Shown here in pieces: positions 34,160 through 42,766 of a stretch of DNA of 64,000 bases; the first letter of the stretch is position 1, and the number at the start of each line of letters is the position of its first letter. The stretch comes from Fodinicola acaciae (GTDB lineage Bacteria; Actinomycetota; Actinomycetes; Mycobacteriales; HKI-0501), in assembly GCF_010993745.1 (NCBI RefSeq), contig NZ_WOTN01000001.1, positions 623,235 through 687,234 on the forward strand, in the 5' to 3' direction. Below the pieces are notes generated by a model. It saw nothing but the letters and a program-made list of their open reading frames with translations, did no database searches and was not told the DNA's origin. Both the position numbers and the translations under genes were made by a program.

Positions 34160-36407
34160 TCGCTCGACGGAGGTGTTCGGCGGTGTGCGACGACGGATCG
34201 TGGACGAGGTCGGCCGGCGTACCTTCGAACATGACCTGGCCGCCGGCGCTGCCGCCTTCCGGTCCGAGGTCGATGACCCAGTCGGCGTGCGCGATCACGT
34301 CCAGGTCGTGCTCGATCACCACGACCGAGCCGGCGCGTTGGTCGACCAGCCGGTCCAGCACGTCCAGCAGCCGCGTCACATCCGACATGTGCAGGCCGGT
34401 CGTCGGCTCGTCCAGCACATAGATCGCACCTTGTTTGTGCAGGTGTGAGGCCAGTTTGATGCGCTGGCACTCGCCGCCGGACAGGCTGGTCAGCGGCTGG
34501 CCGAGCCGCAGGTAGTCCAGGCCGACGTCGACCACCGCGCGCAGGATCGGCGCCACCGCGCGGTTTCCGGCGAAAGACTCCCGCGCCTCGCCGACCGTCA
34601 GCTCCAGCACGTCGTGGATGTTGCGTCCGTCGAGACGGTAGGCGAGCACCTCGTCCTTGAACCGGCGTCCTTGGCACGTCTCACAAATCGCTGACACACC
34701 GTCCAGAAAGCCGAGATCCGTGACGATCACCCCCATGCCTTCGCAGGTTTCGCAGGCACCGTCGGAATTCGCGCTGAACAGTGCCGGGCTTACCTTGTTG
34801 GCCTTGGCGAACGCCTTGCGGATCGGATCGAGCGCGCCGGTGTACGTCGCGACCGTCGACCGCCGGTTGGCCGTCGGCGCGGTCTGGTCCACCACGATGG
34901 CTTCCGGATGCTGGACGCAGAAAACTCCGTAGATCAAGGAGGATTTCCCGGATCCGGCCACGCCGGAGATCGCGGTCACCACACCGGACGGAATGTCCAC
35001 TGACACGTCTCGCAGATTGTGCAGGCTGGCATGGGAAATCGGCAGCTGGCCGGTCGGTTTCCGGACCCTTTCCTTCAACCGCGTACGCGCCTTCAGATGT
35101 TCGCCGGTCAGCGAACCGGAGTTGGAAAGACCGTCCACGTCGCCGGCGTAGGTGACCTTGCCGCCGGCCGATCCGGCGCCTGGACCGATGTCGATCACAT
35201 GGTCGGCCGCCGCGATGACACCGCGGTCGTGCTCGACGACCAACACGGTGTTTCCGTGGTCGCGCAACGAAACCAGCAGGTTGGTGAGCCGTTGTACGTC
35301 TCGCGCGTGCAGTCCGATGCTCGGCTCGTCAAACACATAGAGCAGGTCGGTGAGCGTGCTGGCCAGGTGGCGCACGATCTTGATGCGCTGCGACTCGCCG
35401 CCGGACAGCGTGTCCGTCGGCCGGTCCAGGCTCAGATAACCCAGGCCGATGTCGACCAGGTGGCCGACGCGCGTACGCAGTGCGTCGACCACCGGAGCCG
35501 CGGACGGCACGTCCATTGTGGACAGCACCTCGGACAGTCTGCCGGCTTCCATCGAGGAAAGCTCGGCGATGCCATAGCCGGCGACGCGGCAGTCCAAGGC
35601 GGCGCGCGACAGCCTGGCGCCATCGCACTGCGGGCAGCGGACCGAGGTGGTGAAGCGCGCGGCCATCTGGCGGGTACGCTCACTCAGCTCCGCGCTGTCC
35701 TTCTGGACGTAGAGCCGGCGAAACTTCACCACCGCACCTTCGTAGGTGGCGTTGATCCGCTGCCCGTTGACCTCGACGGCGACCGAGCCTTCGTTGCCGT
35801 ACAACAGATCCTGACGCTCGGTGTCGGTGTAGTCGGCGATCGGCTTGTCAGCGTCGAAACGCGTGCTGTAAGCCTGCCAGTGCCAGCTGCCGACCTTGAA
35901 GGCCGGCGCCAACAACGCGCCTTCCTTCAACGATTTCGACGCGTCCAGGAAGGTCGCGAGGTCGACCTCCACCACGTCACCGAGACCCTCGCACCTCGGA
36001 CACATTCCGTTTGGCAGGTTGAAGGAAAAAGAGTCCGATCGGCCGACGTACGGCTCGCCAGCTCGGGAGAACAGCAGTCGCAGGACCGGCGCGATGTCGG
36101 TGATCGTGCCGACCGTCGACCGCGAGCCGCCGCCGAGCCGGCGCTGGTCGACCATGATCACGGCGGCCAGGTTGTCGATGAAGTCGACGTCGGGATGTCC
36201 GTATGCCGGCAGGAATCCGCGTACGAAAGCCGGCAGCGTCTCGTACAGTTGCCGCTGCGCCTCGGTCGCGACGGTGTCGAAGACCAGCGACGATTTTCCT
36301 GAGCCGGACACGCCGGTCACCACGGTGAGCTGTCGTTTCGGGATGTCCACGTCGACGCCCGCGAGGTTGTGCTCGCGAGCGCCGACGACTCGGATGTGCT
36401 CTGTCAC
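34140..36407 (-). CDS. UvrA-like ATPase, DrrC/UvrA2 type
   Basis: The 755-residue protein has two ABC ATPase halves. The first has GVSGSGKSSL (32-41), a CPRC pair and LSGGESQRIKIVRHL/LLYVFDEPSIGLH. The second has GVAGSGKSSLIYG, the cysteine pairs CETCEG and CETCQG, and LSGGECQRIKLASHL/YVLDEPTTGLH. It lacks part of the UvrB-binding and insertion regions of full UvrA (about 950 residues). This short class includes DrrC, which protects DNA from daunorubicin. It is last in a three-gene overlapping operon behind an ABC ATPase and permease, exactly the drrA-drrB-drrC set. Confidence 0.9.
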   Translation of the reverse strand: MTEHIRVVGAREHNLAGVDVDIPKRQLTVVTGVSGSGKSSLVFDTVATEAQRQLYETLPAFVRGFLPAYGHPDVDFIDNLAAVIMVDQRRLGGGSRSTVGTITDIAPVLRLLFSRAGEPYVGRSDSFSFNLPNGMCPRCEGLGDVVEVDLATFLDASKSLKEGALLAPAFKVGSWHWQAYSTRFDADKPIADYTDTERQDLLYGNEGSVAVEVNGQRINATYEGAVVKFRRLYVQKDSAELSERTRQMAARFTTSVRCPQCDGARLSRAALDCRVAGYGIAELSSMEAGRLSEVLSTMDVPSAAPVVDALRTRVGHLVDIGLGYLSLDRPTDTLSGGESQRIKIVRHLASTLTDLLYVFDEPSIGLHARDVQRLTNLLVSLRDHGNTVLVVEHDRGVIAAADHVIDIGPGAGSAGGKVTYAGDVDGLSNSGSLTGEHLKARTRLKERVRKPTGQLPISHASLHNLRDVSVDIPSGVVTAISGVAGSGKSSLIYGVFCVQHPEAIVVDQTAPTANRRSTVATYTGALDPIRKAFAKANKVSPALFSANSDGACETCEGMGVIVTDLGFLDGVSAICETCQGRRFKDEVLAYRLDGRNIHDVLELTVGEARESFAGNRAVAPILRAVVDVGLDYLRLGQPLTSLSGGECQRIKLASHLHKQGAIYVLDEPTTGLHMSDVTRLLDVLDRLVDQRAGSVVVIEHDLDVIAHADWVIDLGPEGGSAGGQVMFEGTPADLVHDPSSHTAEHLRRAISWSPR

Positions 36408-37234
36408 TGCCAGTAGTCCTGCCTTTTCTCAATGGTCGTACCGGATTGCCGGTTGGCCATCCGGCGAAGCACGATCGGGGCCAGCGCGAAGCCGAGTACG
36501 GCCCAGACGCCCAGGACACCGACCATCTCCAGGTGGCGCCACGAATGGCTGATTTCGGCGGCTGCCAAGGCGTCCGGCAGCATCGCCGACCGCATGCCCA
36601 GGCCCAGCCAGTAAACCGGGAAGACCTGCGCGATCCACTGCAGCCAGGCAGGGAAAGCGGTGACCGGATAGAAGACACCGGAGATCGCGACCAGGCCGGT
36701 CAGGAACAACATGCCAAAGCCGAGATTCTGCGGATTTTTGAACAGCGAGCCGAGGACCGCGCCGATCGGCAGGCTCGCGACCAGTCCGAGCGCGAGCACC
36801 GCGACCAGCGTCAGCCAGGCCGCTGGCTCACGGAGTCGCAGTCCGGAAAACAGAAACGCGGCCGGCACGAGGACGAGGAGCGCCGAGGCGATCGTGATCG
36901 CGGAATAGTTGACGACTTTGCCGATGAGATAGCCAACCACGCCGTGCGGTGTCGCCTTCATCCGCAACAGCGTGCCGTCGGTACGTTCGACGGTCAGCGT
37001 CGCCGCCAGCCCCATCAGTCCGATCAGCACGACGTTCATCCCGAGGATGCCGGGGATGGCCTGTGTTCCCAACGAAAAACTCGTGCCAGGCACGGTGGCG
37101 CCGCGCAGCAGGTACATGATGACCAGCGACACCGCCGATGGCCACACCCAACCGAGGATGTCGCCGGCATTGGTGGCGAAGAGCCGAAACTCGGACCAGC
37201 CGCGGTGCAGGCCGGCCAACACAGCGGCATTCAT
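36404..37234 (-). CDS. ABC-2 type transporter permease, DrrB type
   Basis: The 276-residue integral membrane protein has about six hydrophobic segments, a long N-terminal cytoplasmic part and the ABC-2 signature region FLTGLVAISGVFYPVTAFPAW. It forms an exporter with the ATPase encoded before it (ATGA overlap at 37231-37234) and is coupled to the uvrA-like gene (GTGA overlap at 36404-36407). The cargo is likely a DNA-binding drug, by analogy with DrrAB. Confidence 0.87.
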   Translation of the reverse strand: MNAAVLAGLHRGWSEFRLFATNAGDILGWVWPSAVSLVIMYLLRGATVPGTSFSLGTQAIPGILGMNVVLIGLMGLAATLTVERTDGTLLRMKATPHGVVGYLIGKVVNYSAITIASALLVLVPAAFLFSGLRLREPAAWLTLVAVLALGLVASLPIGAVLGSLFKNPQNLGFGMLFLTGLVAISGVFYPVTAFPAWLQWIAQVFPVYWLGLGMRSAMLPDALAAAEISHSWRHLEMVGVLGVWAVLGFALAPIVLRRMANRQSGTTIEKRQDYWQ

Positions 37235-38157
37235 CGGGCCACCACCTCCGCCAGCTCGGCCGGCACCTGGCCGTGGTCGCCGGCCTCGAACTGGTGCACC
37301 AGCTCCAGATAGACCTTCTCCAGGCTGGCGCGACGCACCTGCAGGTCACCGATCGACCGGCCGTGTTTTTCGAACAGTTCACGGACAAACTCGGTCGGAT
37401 CGGCGACAGCTTCGACGAAGTGCTCGCCGTCGCGGCTGAACCGGACCTCCGCCTTTCCGGACACCTGCTGGGCAAGCTCGGCGGCCGTGCCGTCCGCGAC
37501 GATCCGGCCGCCGGCCAGGATGAGGATCCGGTCGGCGAGTTTCTCCGCCTCGTCCAGGTCGTGTGTGGTGAGCAAAATCGTGGTGTCCTCCAAATGGGAC
37601 AGTCGACGGACCAGCTCGTGAAACACGCGCCTGGCCTGCGGGTCGAAGCCGACCGTCGGCTCGTCCAGGAACAGCAGCTCCGGCCGGCCGACCAGGCCGA
37701 CGGCCACGTCGAGCCGGCGGCGCTGGCCGCCGGACAGCGTGCCGATCGCGGACTTTGCCTGCTCTGTCAAGCCAACCAGTGCGACCAGCTCGTCAGGGTC
37801 GTACGGATCGGCGTAGGGCAGGTAATAACGCCGCAGCTGGTCGAGCAGGTCGCGGACCCGCCAGCGGCTGTGGTCGCGCCACGACTGCAGGACGATCCCG
37901 ATCCTGGCGCGCCAGGCCTCGTCACCGTCGTCCGGATCGGTGTCCAGCACGCGTACGTCTCCGGCCGATCGCCTGCGGAATCCCTCCAGGATCTCGATGG
38001 TGGTCGTCTTTCCGGCGCCGTTGGGTCCAAGCAGTGCCAGCACCTCGCCGCGGCGCAACTGGAGGTCGACTCCGTGCAACACGTCCTTCTGGCCATAGCG
38101 CATCCGGAGGTCATGGGTCTTTACTGGTGTCCCGGCCATTGATCTGGGAAAACTCAT
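37231..38157 (-). CDS. ABC transporter ATPase, DrrA type
   Basis: The 308-residue nucleotide-binding subunit has Walker A LLGPNGAGKTTTIEIL, signature LSGGQRRRLDVAVGL, Walker B LLFLDEPTVGFDP and the H-loop TTHD. The C-terminal 80 residues form the DrrA-like extension. It powers the permease encoded next. ATG 38157 is used here; it has no well-spaced ribosome site, and ATG 38139 (MAGTP) is possible. It is divergent from a MerR-type regulator that probably controls the operon. Confidence 0.9.
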   Translation of the reverse strand: MSFPRSMAGTPVKTHDLRMRYGQKDVLHGVDLQLRRGEVLALLGPNGAGKTTTIEILEGFRRRSAGDVRVLDTDPDDGDEAWRARIGIVLQSWRDHSRWRVRDLLDQLRRYYLPYADPYDPDELVALVGLTEQAKSAIGTLSGGQRRRLDVAVGLVGRPELLFLDEPTVGFDPQARRVFHELVRRLSHLEDTTILLTTHDLDEAEKLADRILILAGGRIVADGTAAELAQQVSGKAEVRFSRDGEHFVEAVADPTEFVRELFEKHGRSIGDLQVRRASLEKVYLELVHQFEAGDHGQVPAELAEVVAR

Positions 38158-38268
38158 CCTTCAAGTGTCTCATTGAACAGCCCGTTGAGACTTTTTCGGC
38201 GTTTCGAGGACGGGTGCTGCGCGTACGATTGGATAACCTTCAACTCCCGGCGTAAAGGAGGTGGAGGA

Positions 38269-38976
38269 GTGGCACTGCGGCCGATCGACCTCGCGCGGCT
38301 GGCCGGCATCTCCACGCAGCAGGTCCGCAACTACCTCGACGCCGGCGTGCTGCCGCCGGCGGAGCGCAGCGCGTCGGGCTATCGGCAGTTCGACGAAGGC
38401 CACGGCCGCGCGCTGATGACCTATCGGGCGCTGGCGAGGGGATTCGGCGGCCACGTCGCCGGCGACATCATGCGTTCCGTGTACACCGGCGACATTCCGA
38501 AAGCGCTCACGCTGATCGATGCCGCGCACGCGATGATCCACGAGCAACGGCTGTCGTTGCGGTCCATCGGCGACGCCTTGGAGGCCACCGCCGCGGCTCC
38601 GGAGCTGCCTGGCATTCCGGCCGGCGGCCTACGGATCGGCGAGGCGGCCAGGTTTCTGGGCGTACGGCCGTCGGCGCTGCGTGTCTGGGAATCCGCCGGT
38701 CTGCTGTCGCCGGTACGTGAGCGCGGCACGAAATATCGCCACTTCGACGCGGAGGACCTGCGTTACGCGCAGATGGTGCACATGCTGCGGCAGGGTCGTT
38801 ATCCGTTGCCGCAGATCAAAACCATCCTCGACGGCCTGCGGCAGGCCGGCAGCAGCGACGAGCTGCGTACGGCGATCGCGCGCCGACAGGAGGCGCTGAT
38901 CCAGGTCGGCCGTGCGATGCTCGCCGGATCCGCGGCATTGCACGGATATCTAGTCGAGTCGCAGGTTGGCGAGTAG
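38269..38976 (+). CDS. Double-MerR transcriptional regulator
   Basis: The 235-residue protein has two MerR-type DNA-binding domains in one chain. The first covers residues about 2-60 (IDLARLAGISTQQVRNYLDA, GYRQF). The second covers about 120-190 (RIGEAARFLGVRPSALRVWE, KYRHFDAEDL), followed by a helix. Ordinary MerR proteins have one such domain and dimerise. GTG 38269 has a perfect AAGGAGG (38255-38261) seven bases upstream. The gene is divergent from the drrABC-like operon and probably switches it. The end overlaps the convergent LLM gene by 27 bases. Confidence 0.88.
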   Translation: MALRPIDLARLAGISTQQVRNYLDAGVLPPAERSASGYRQFDEGHGRALMTYRALARGFGGHVAGDIMRSVYTGDIPKALTLIDAAHAMIHEQRLSLRSIGDALEATAAAPELPGIPAGGLRIGEAARFLGVRPSALRVWESAGLLSPVRERGTKYRHFDAEDLRYAQMVHMLRQGRYPLPQIKTILDGLRQAGSSDELRTAIARRQEALIQVGRAMLAGSAALHGYLVESQVGE

Positions 38977-39933
38977 TTCGTACGACCGCAGCCGGTCGGC
39001 GTGGTCGTGTGTGATGGTCACCGCCATCAGCTCGTCGGCACCGGTGTCTTTGAGCAGCCGCCGCAGTTTTTCTTCCGCGGTGGCCGGACCGCCGATGATC
39101 TGCGCGTCCAACGCGGCGCGTACGATCGCGCGTTCCTCTTCGGTGTAGTCAAAACCGGCGGCCTGCTCGGTGGTCGGCAGCGAGTCCATCAGCTTGCCGC
39201 GACGAGCCGAGAGCATGTTGACGCGGCTCGGACCGTGCAGCCATTCGGCGGTGGCGTCGTCGTCCGCGACGATGACCGCGGCGGCCACCATCGCGTACGG
39301 CTGCGACAAGGCAGCCGATGGCTGGAAGTTTTCGCGGTAGGTGGTCAACGCCGCCGTGGTCAGGTCGGGACGGAAATGATGTCCGAAGGCAAACGGAAGG
39401 CCGCGCTTTCCGGCCAGCTCGGCGCTGTAGTGGCCGGTGCCGAGCAGCCAGATCGGCGGCTGGAAGCCGACCGCCGGCACGGCTCGTACGGCCGTCGTCC
39501 CGTCGAAATAGCCGAGCAGCTCGGTCAGTTGTTCGGCGAAGTCGCCGCCAGCCGCGCCGCCGGCACGCCGCAACGCCGCGGCCGTCTCCGGATCCATCTG
39601 CGACGCCCGGCCGAGTCCGAGGTCGATCCGGCCGGGGAAAAGCGCCTCCAGCGTGCCGAACTGCTCGGCCACCACCAGCGGCGGATGATTGGGCAGGATC
39701 ACACCGCCTGAGCCCACCCGAATCGTGCTGGTGGCCGCGGCGACCTGGCCGACCAACACCGCTGGTGACGACGTCGCGACGGCACGCATGTTGTGGTGTT
39801 CCGACATCCAGAACCGGCGATAACCCCAGCTCTCGGTGCGTACGGCCAGGTCGAGCATCCGGCGCAGCGCCTGCCGCGCATCCGAACCGGCTGAAAGGAG
39901 GGCAAAGTCGAACACCGAGAGCGTGGCGGTCAT
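38950..39933 (-). CDS. LLM-class flavin-dependent oxidoreductase
   Basis: The 327-residue protein is a luciferase-like monooxygenase relative with YRRFWMSEHHNM, AVLVGQVAAAT, RVGSGGVILPNHPPLVVAEQ and GRIDLGLGRAS, binding FMN or F420. The substrate is unknown. It follows no clear partner; its end overlaps the merR gene. ATG 39933 is the natural start. Confidence 0.88.
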   Translation of the reverse strand: MTATLSVFDFALLSAGSDARQALRRMLDLAVRTESWGYRRFWMSEHHNMRAVATSSPAVLVGQVAAATSTIRVGSGGVILPNHPPLVVAEQFGTLEALFPGRIDLGLGRASQMDPETAAALRRAGGAAGGDFAEQLTELLGYFDGTTAVRAVPAVGFQPPIWLLGTGHYSAELAGKRGLPFAFGHHFRPDLTTAALTTYRENFQPSAALSQPYAMVAAAVIVADDDATAEWLHGPSRVNMLSARRGKLMDSLPTTEQAAGFDYTEEERAIVRAALDAQIIGGPATAEEKLRRLLKDTGADELMAVTITHDHADRLRSYELLANLRLD

Positions 39934-40010
39934 GGTTGCCAGCGTTACACCAAAGTCCTGCGGTGGCCAGGAATTGCGGTATCCCGCTGGCGAGTCAATA
40001 AGGTGAACGG

Positions 40011-41264
40011 GTGGAATCCACTGTGGACACCGCGGAGCTGGCCGCCGGACTCGACCGGCGGCTGGCGGCCGATGACGTGGCGCGCCGGCGCGCCTTTCCG
40101 GGGGACGCGCGGGACCGGCAGCCGGTGCACACCGTGTATGTGCCGGCTGACCGGATGTTGCCGGGAATCACTCGCGACTGGGGCCGGCAGGCGCTCGCCT
40201 CGCTGGACGAGTTCGGCGCGGACAAGGCGCTGCTCGCCGAGCTGGCCGGCGTCGACGCCGACGTGATCGGTGACGTGGAGGCGCGCGTACGCCGGAAGCT
40301 CGCGATGGAGCCGGTCGAGGACCTGCGCGCCGACCTTGAGGACGGCTTCGTGCCGGGCGCGGGGGACTGGGACGCGCTCGAGGACAGCGCCGTACGCACC
40401 GCGGTCACCGCGCTGCACGAGGATTTCCGGGTCGGGCTCGGCTCGCCGTTTTTCGGCGTACGCATCAAGAGCTTCGAGCCGCGGACGCGGCATCGCGCGG
40501 TGCGCAGCCTGTCGCTGTTTCTGCAGGAACTCGGCGAGCTGCCGGAGGGTTTCGTCGTCACACTGCCGAAAGTCACCTCGGTGGCGCAGGTCGAGGCGAT
40601 GGTGTGGCTGGCCGACCGGCTGGAGATCGAGCTCGGCCTGGCCGGCCGGCTGCGCTTCGAGCTGCAGATCGAGACCACACAAGCTATCCAGGGCTCGGAC
40701 GGCACCGCCACGGTCAGCGCGATGGTGCAGGCCGCCGACGGCCGGTGCACCGGCCTGCATTACGGGACCTACGACTACAGCGCCGCCTGCGGCATCGCCG
40801 CCGCGTACCAAAGCATGGCGCATCCGGTCGCCGACCACGCGAAAAACGTGATGTTGCTGGCCGCCGCCGGCACCGGCGTACGCGTGTCGGACGGCTCCAC
40901 CAACATTGTGCCGGTCGGCGATGCCGCGCACGTACATGCCGTGTGGCGGCTGCACGCGAGGCTCGTCCGACGGTCGCTCGAACACGGTTTCTACCAGGGT
41001 TGGGACATGCATCCCGGTCATCTGGTCACGCGTTACCTGGCCACGTACGGATTCTTCCGCGACGCGTTTCCGACCGCGGCCGCGCGGCTGCGGTCCTATG
41101 TGGACAGTGTCGGCGGTGGTGCGGTGATGGACGAGCCGGCGACCGCGCGTGCGCTGGCCAACGTCCTGATCCGTGGCCTGGACTGTGGTGCCGTCGACGA
41201 GGCCGAGGTCGCGGCCACCGCCGGCATCGACCGTGCCGGTCTCAACGCGCTAGTGCAGGCATGA
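40011..41264 (+). CDS. DUF6986 family protein (HpcH/HpaI aldolase-like)
   Basis: Role not established. The 417-residue protein has aldolase/citrate-lyase beta features: RADLEDGFVPGAGDWD with metal-type acids, FFGVRIKSFEP, FVVTLPKVTSVAQVE, LQIETTQAI and LHYGTYDYSA. I recall members of this family near purine and allantoin genes in other actinomycetes. If so, it could act on glyoxylate or ureidoglycolate released downstream of the purine operon at 46500. GTG 40011 follows AAGG at seven bases. Its last 23 bases overlap the convergent hydrolase gene. Confidence 0.75.
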   Translation: MESTVDTAELAAGLDRRLAADDVARRRAFPGDARDRQPVHTVYVPADRMLPGITRDWGRQALASLDEFGADKALLAELAGVDADVIGDVEARVRRKLAMEPVEDLRADLEDGFVPGAGDWDALEDSAVRTAVTALHEDFRVGLGSPFFGVRIKSFEPRTRHRAVRSLSLFLQELGELPEGFVVTLPKVTSVAQVEAMVWLADRLEIELGLAGRLRFELQIETTQAIQGSDGTATVSAMVQAADGRCTGLHYGTYDYSAACGIAAAYQSMAHPVADHAKNVMLLAAAGTGVRVSDGSTNIVPVGDAAHVHAVWRLHARLVRRSLEHGFYQGWDMHPGHLVTRYLATYGFFRDAFPTAAARLRSYVDSVGGGAVMDEPATARALANVLIRGLDCGAVDEAEVAATAGIDRAGLNALVQA

Positions 41265-42165
41265 AGGCGGCCGCCGCGTCGCGGTCGTGGCTGGCGACGA
41301 TCGTGACCTCCGGCGCAAGTGCGTGCAGCCGGTGGATCGCCGCGAAAGCCAGGTCGCGGTCGTAGTCGACCAGGTTTCCCGGAAACGGCGCCTTTTCGCG
41401 CAGGTGCCTGGCTTGCAGGCCGTGCCACACCGCGTCACCGGCCAGCAACACCGGTCCGCCGTCGAGCGCCAGCAGCACGCCCACGCTGCCTGGCGTGTGG
41501 CCGGCCAGATCGACCAACACGACGGAGCCGTCGCCGAAAACGTCGTGGCTGCGTGCGAAAGTCAACACCGGGGGACCGTCGAGCTCGTAGGTGTCGAAGT
41601 CACGGCCGGCCAATGGTCCGGTCACGAATCCGAGTGCCGAACGCAGGGCGGTGTCGCGCTCGACCGGCAGCGTACGCACCGGCACTTTCGCCGGTAGCTC
41701 AAGCAATCCGCCGACATGGTCCCAATGCAGGTGCGTAGGCGTCACAAAATCGATGTCGGTAACGTCGAGTCCGACCGTACCCAACGCATCCGGCAGGCCG
41801 ACGACGTTTTTGTCAGGCGTCACAACGCGTCGCAGCGGTTGCGGAATCTCCGGCAACACACGCTCGTGGATGTCGGCGCACATGGCCGGATCGACCAGGA
41901 AACGTGCCTGCGGATGCTCGATCACGTACGTCGCCATGGTCATCGCGACTCGACGCGGTTTGCGCAGTCCTTCGGCGACGATCGCGGTCGGCGCCGACTG
42001 GTCGGCCTGATGCAGAGCCGTGAGTCGGACGGTCGTACGCGCACGCGGCAGGCCGGCGTTTGTCAGATTTGCCAGGAAGCGCTGGTCAGGCCGGCGCGGC
42101 GCGACCAACCGGCCGGCGGTCGAGACGAGCGCGCCGCAGCAGGCCAGCAAGATGTTGTCAGACAA
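41242..42165 (-). CDS. Metallo-beta-lactamase fold hydrolase
   Basis: The 307-residue protein has the zinc motif THLHWDHVGG (HxHxDH), then LAGHTPGSVGV, the bridging Asp in LLAGDAVWHG and a late His in IVASHDRDA. This is the pattern of lactonase-like members. The substrate is unknown; quorum lactones or other esters are possible. I chose TTG 42165 because AGGAG (complement of 42173-42177) is seven bases away; TTG 42183 is possible. It overlaps the end of the tetR gene by eight bases, so they form an operon. Confidence 0.85.
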   Translation of the reverse strand: MSDNILLACCGALVSTAGRLVAPRRPDQRFLANLTNAGLPRARTTVRLTALHQADQSAPTAIVAEGLRKPRRVAMTMATYVIEHPQARFLVDPAMCADIHERVLPEIPQPLRRVVTPDKNVVGLPDALGTVGLDVTDIDFVTPTHLHWDHVGGLLELPAKVPVRTLPVERDTALRSALGFVTGPLAGRDFDTYELDGPPVLTFARSHDVFGDGSVVLVDLAGHTPGSVGVLLALDGGPVLLAGDAVWHGLQARHLREKAPFPGNLVDYDRDLAFAAIHRLHALAPEVTIVASHDRDAAAAFMPALAR

Positions 42166-42733
42166 CGGAAATCTCCTCGGCAATCAGCGGAGCCAGGCGG
42201 TCTGCGACCTCACGCAGTGGTCGCAGGGACCGTTGGACGCGCGCCAACAGCAGCGCGCCTTCGATGGACGACAGGATGAGCACGGCCAAGCCGCTCGCGC
42301 GGTCGGCGGCGATGCCATGGCCGGTCAGGTCGGCGGTGATCAGATCGAGCCACTGCTGATAGCCGTCACGACACGCGTCGCGTACGCCTTCGGTGGCTTC
42401 GAGCGCGACAGTGGCGAGTGGGCAACCCTCCTGGAAATCCGACTCGGCGAGCCGCTGGCCAAGCGCCTCGGCCATCGCGCGTACGGCGGCCGGCGGGTCG
42501 TCGTACGCGTCGATCGTCGCCCTGATCGCGGCCGCCATCTCGGTCGCGGACGCCGCCATCGCCTCCGCGGCGAGCTGCTGTTTTCCGCCGGGGAAGTGGA
42601 AATACATCGAGCCCTTCGGTGCGCCGCCCTCGGCCAGCACCTGGTTGATGCCGGTGCCGTGCAGCCCCTGGCGGGCGAAGAGCGTACGAGCCGTGGTCAG
42701 CATGCGTCGGCGGGTCTGTCCATGTGCGGCCAT
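42158..42733 (-). CDS. TetR-family regulator, LmrA/YxaF type
   Basis: The 191-residue protein has LTTARTLFARQGLHGTGINQ, then the helix-turn-helix with GGAPKGSMYFHFPGGKQQLA (residues about 35-55). The C-terminal GCPLATVALEATEG is of the LmrA/YxaF group. The palindrome AGACCGGTCT (42748-42757) is like the operators of this group. TATAGT (complement of 42741-42746) is a good -10 box directly before the ATG, so the mRNA is probably leaderless and autoregulated. It is co-transcribed with the hydrolase gene. Confidence 0.88.
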   Translation of the reverse strand: MAAHGQTRRRMLTTARTLFARQGLHGTGINQVLAEGGAPKGSMYFHFPGGKQQLAAEAMAASATEMAAAIRATIDAYDDPPAAVRAMAEALGQRLAESDFQEGCPLATVALEATEGVRDACRDGYQQWLDLITADLTGHGIAADRASGLAVLILSSIEGALLLARVQRSLRPLREVADRLAPLIAEEISVV

Positions 42734-42740
42734 GAGAGAA

Positions 42741-42758
42741 ACTATAGAGACCGGTCTA
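42741..42758 (-). promoter_or_regulatory. LmrA-type operator and -10 box
   Basis: AGACCGGTCT (42748-42757) is a perfect palindrome. On the minus strand TATAGT (42746-42741) is a -10 box eight bases before the tetR start at 42733. The operator covers the promoter spacer. Confidence 0.6.
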
Positions 42759-42766
42759 GTAAATAT

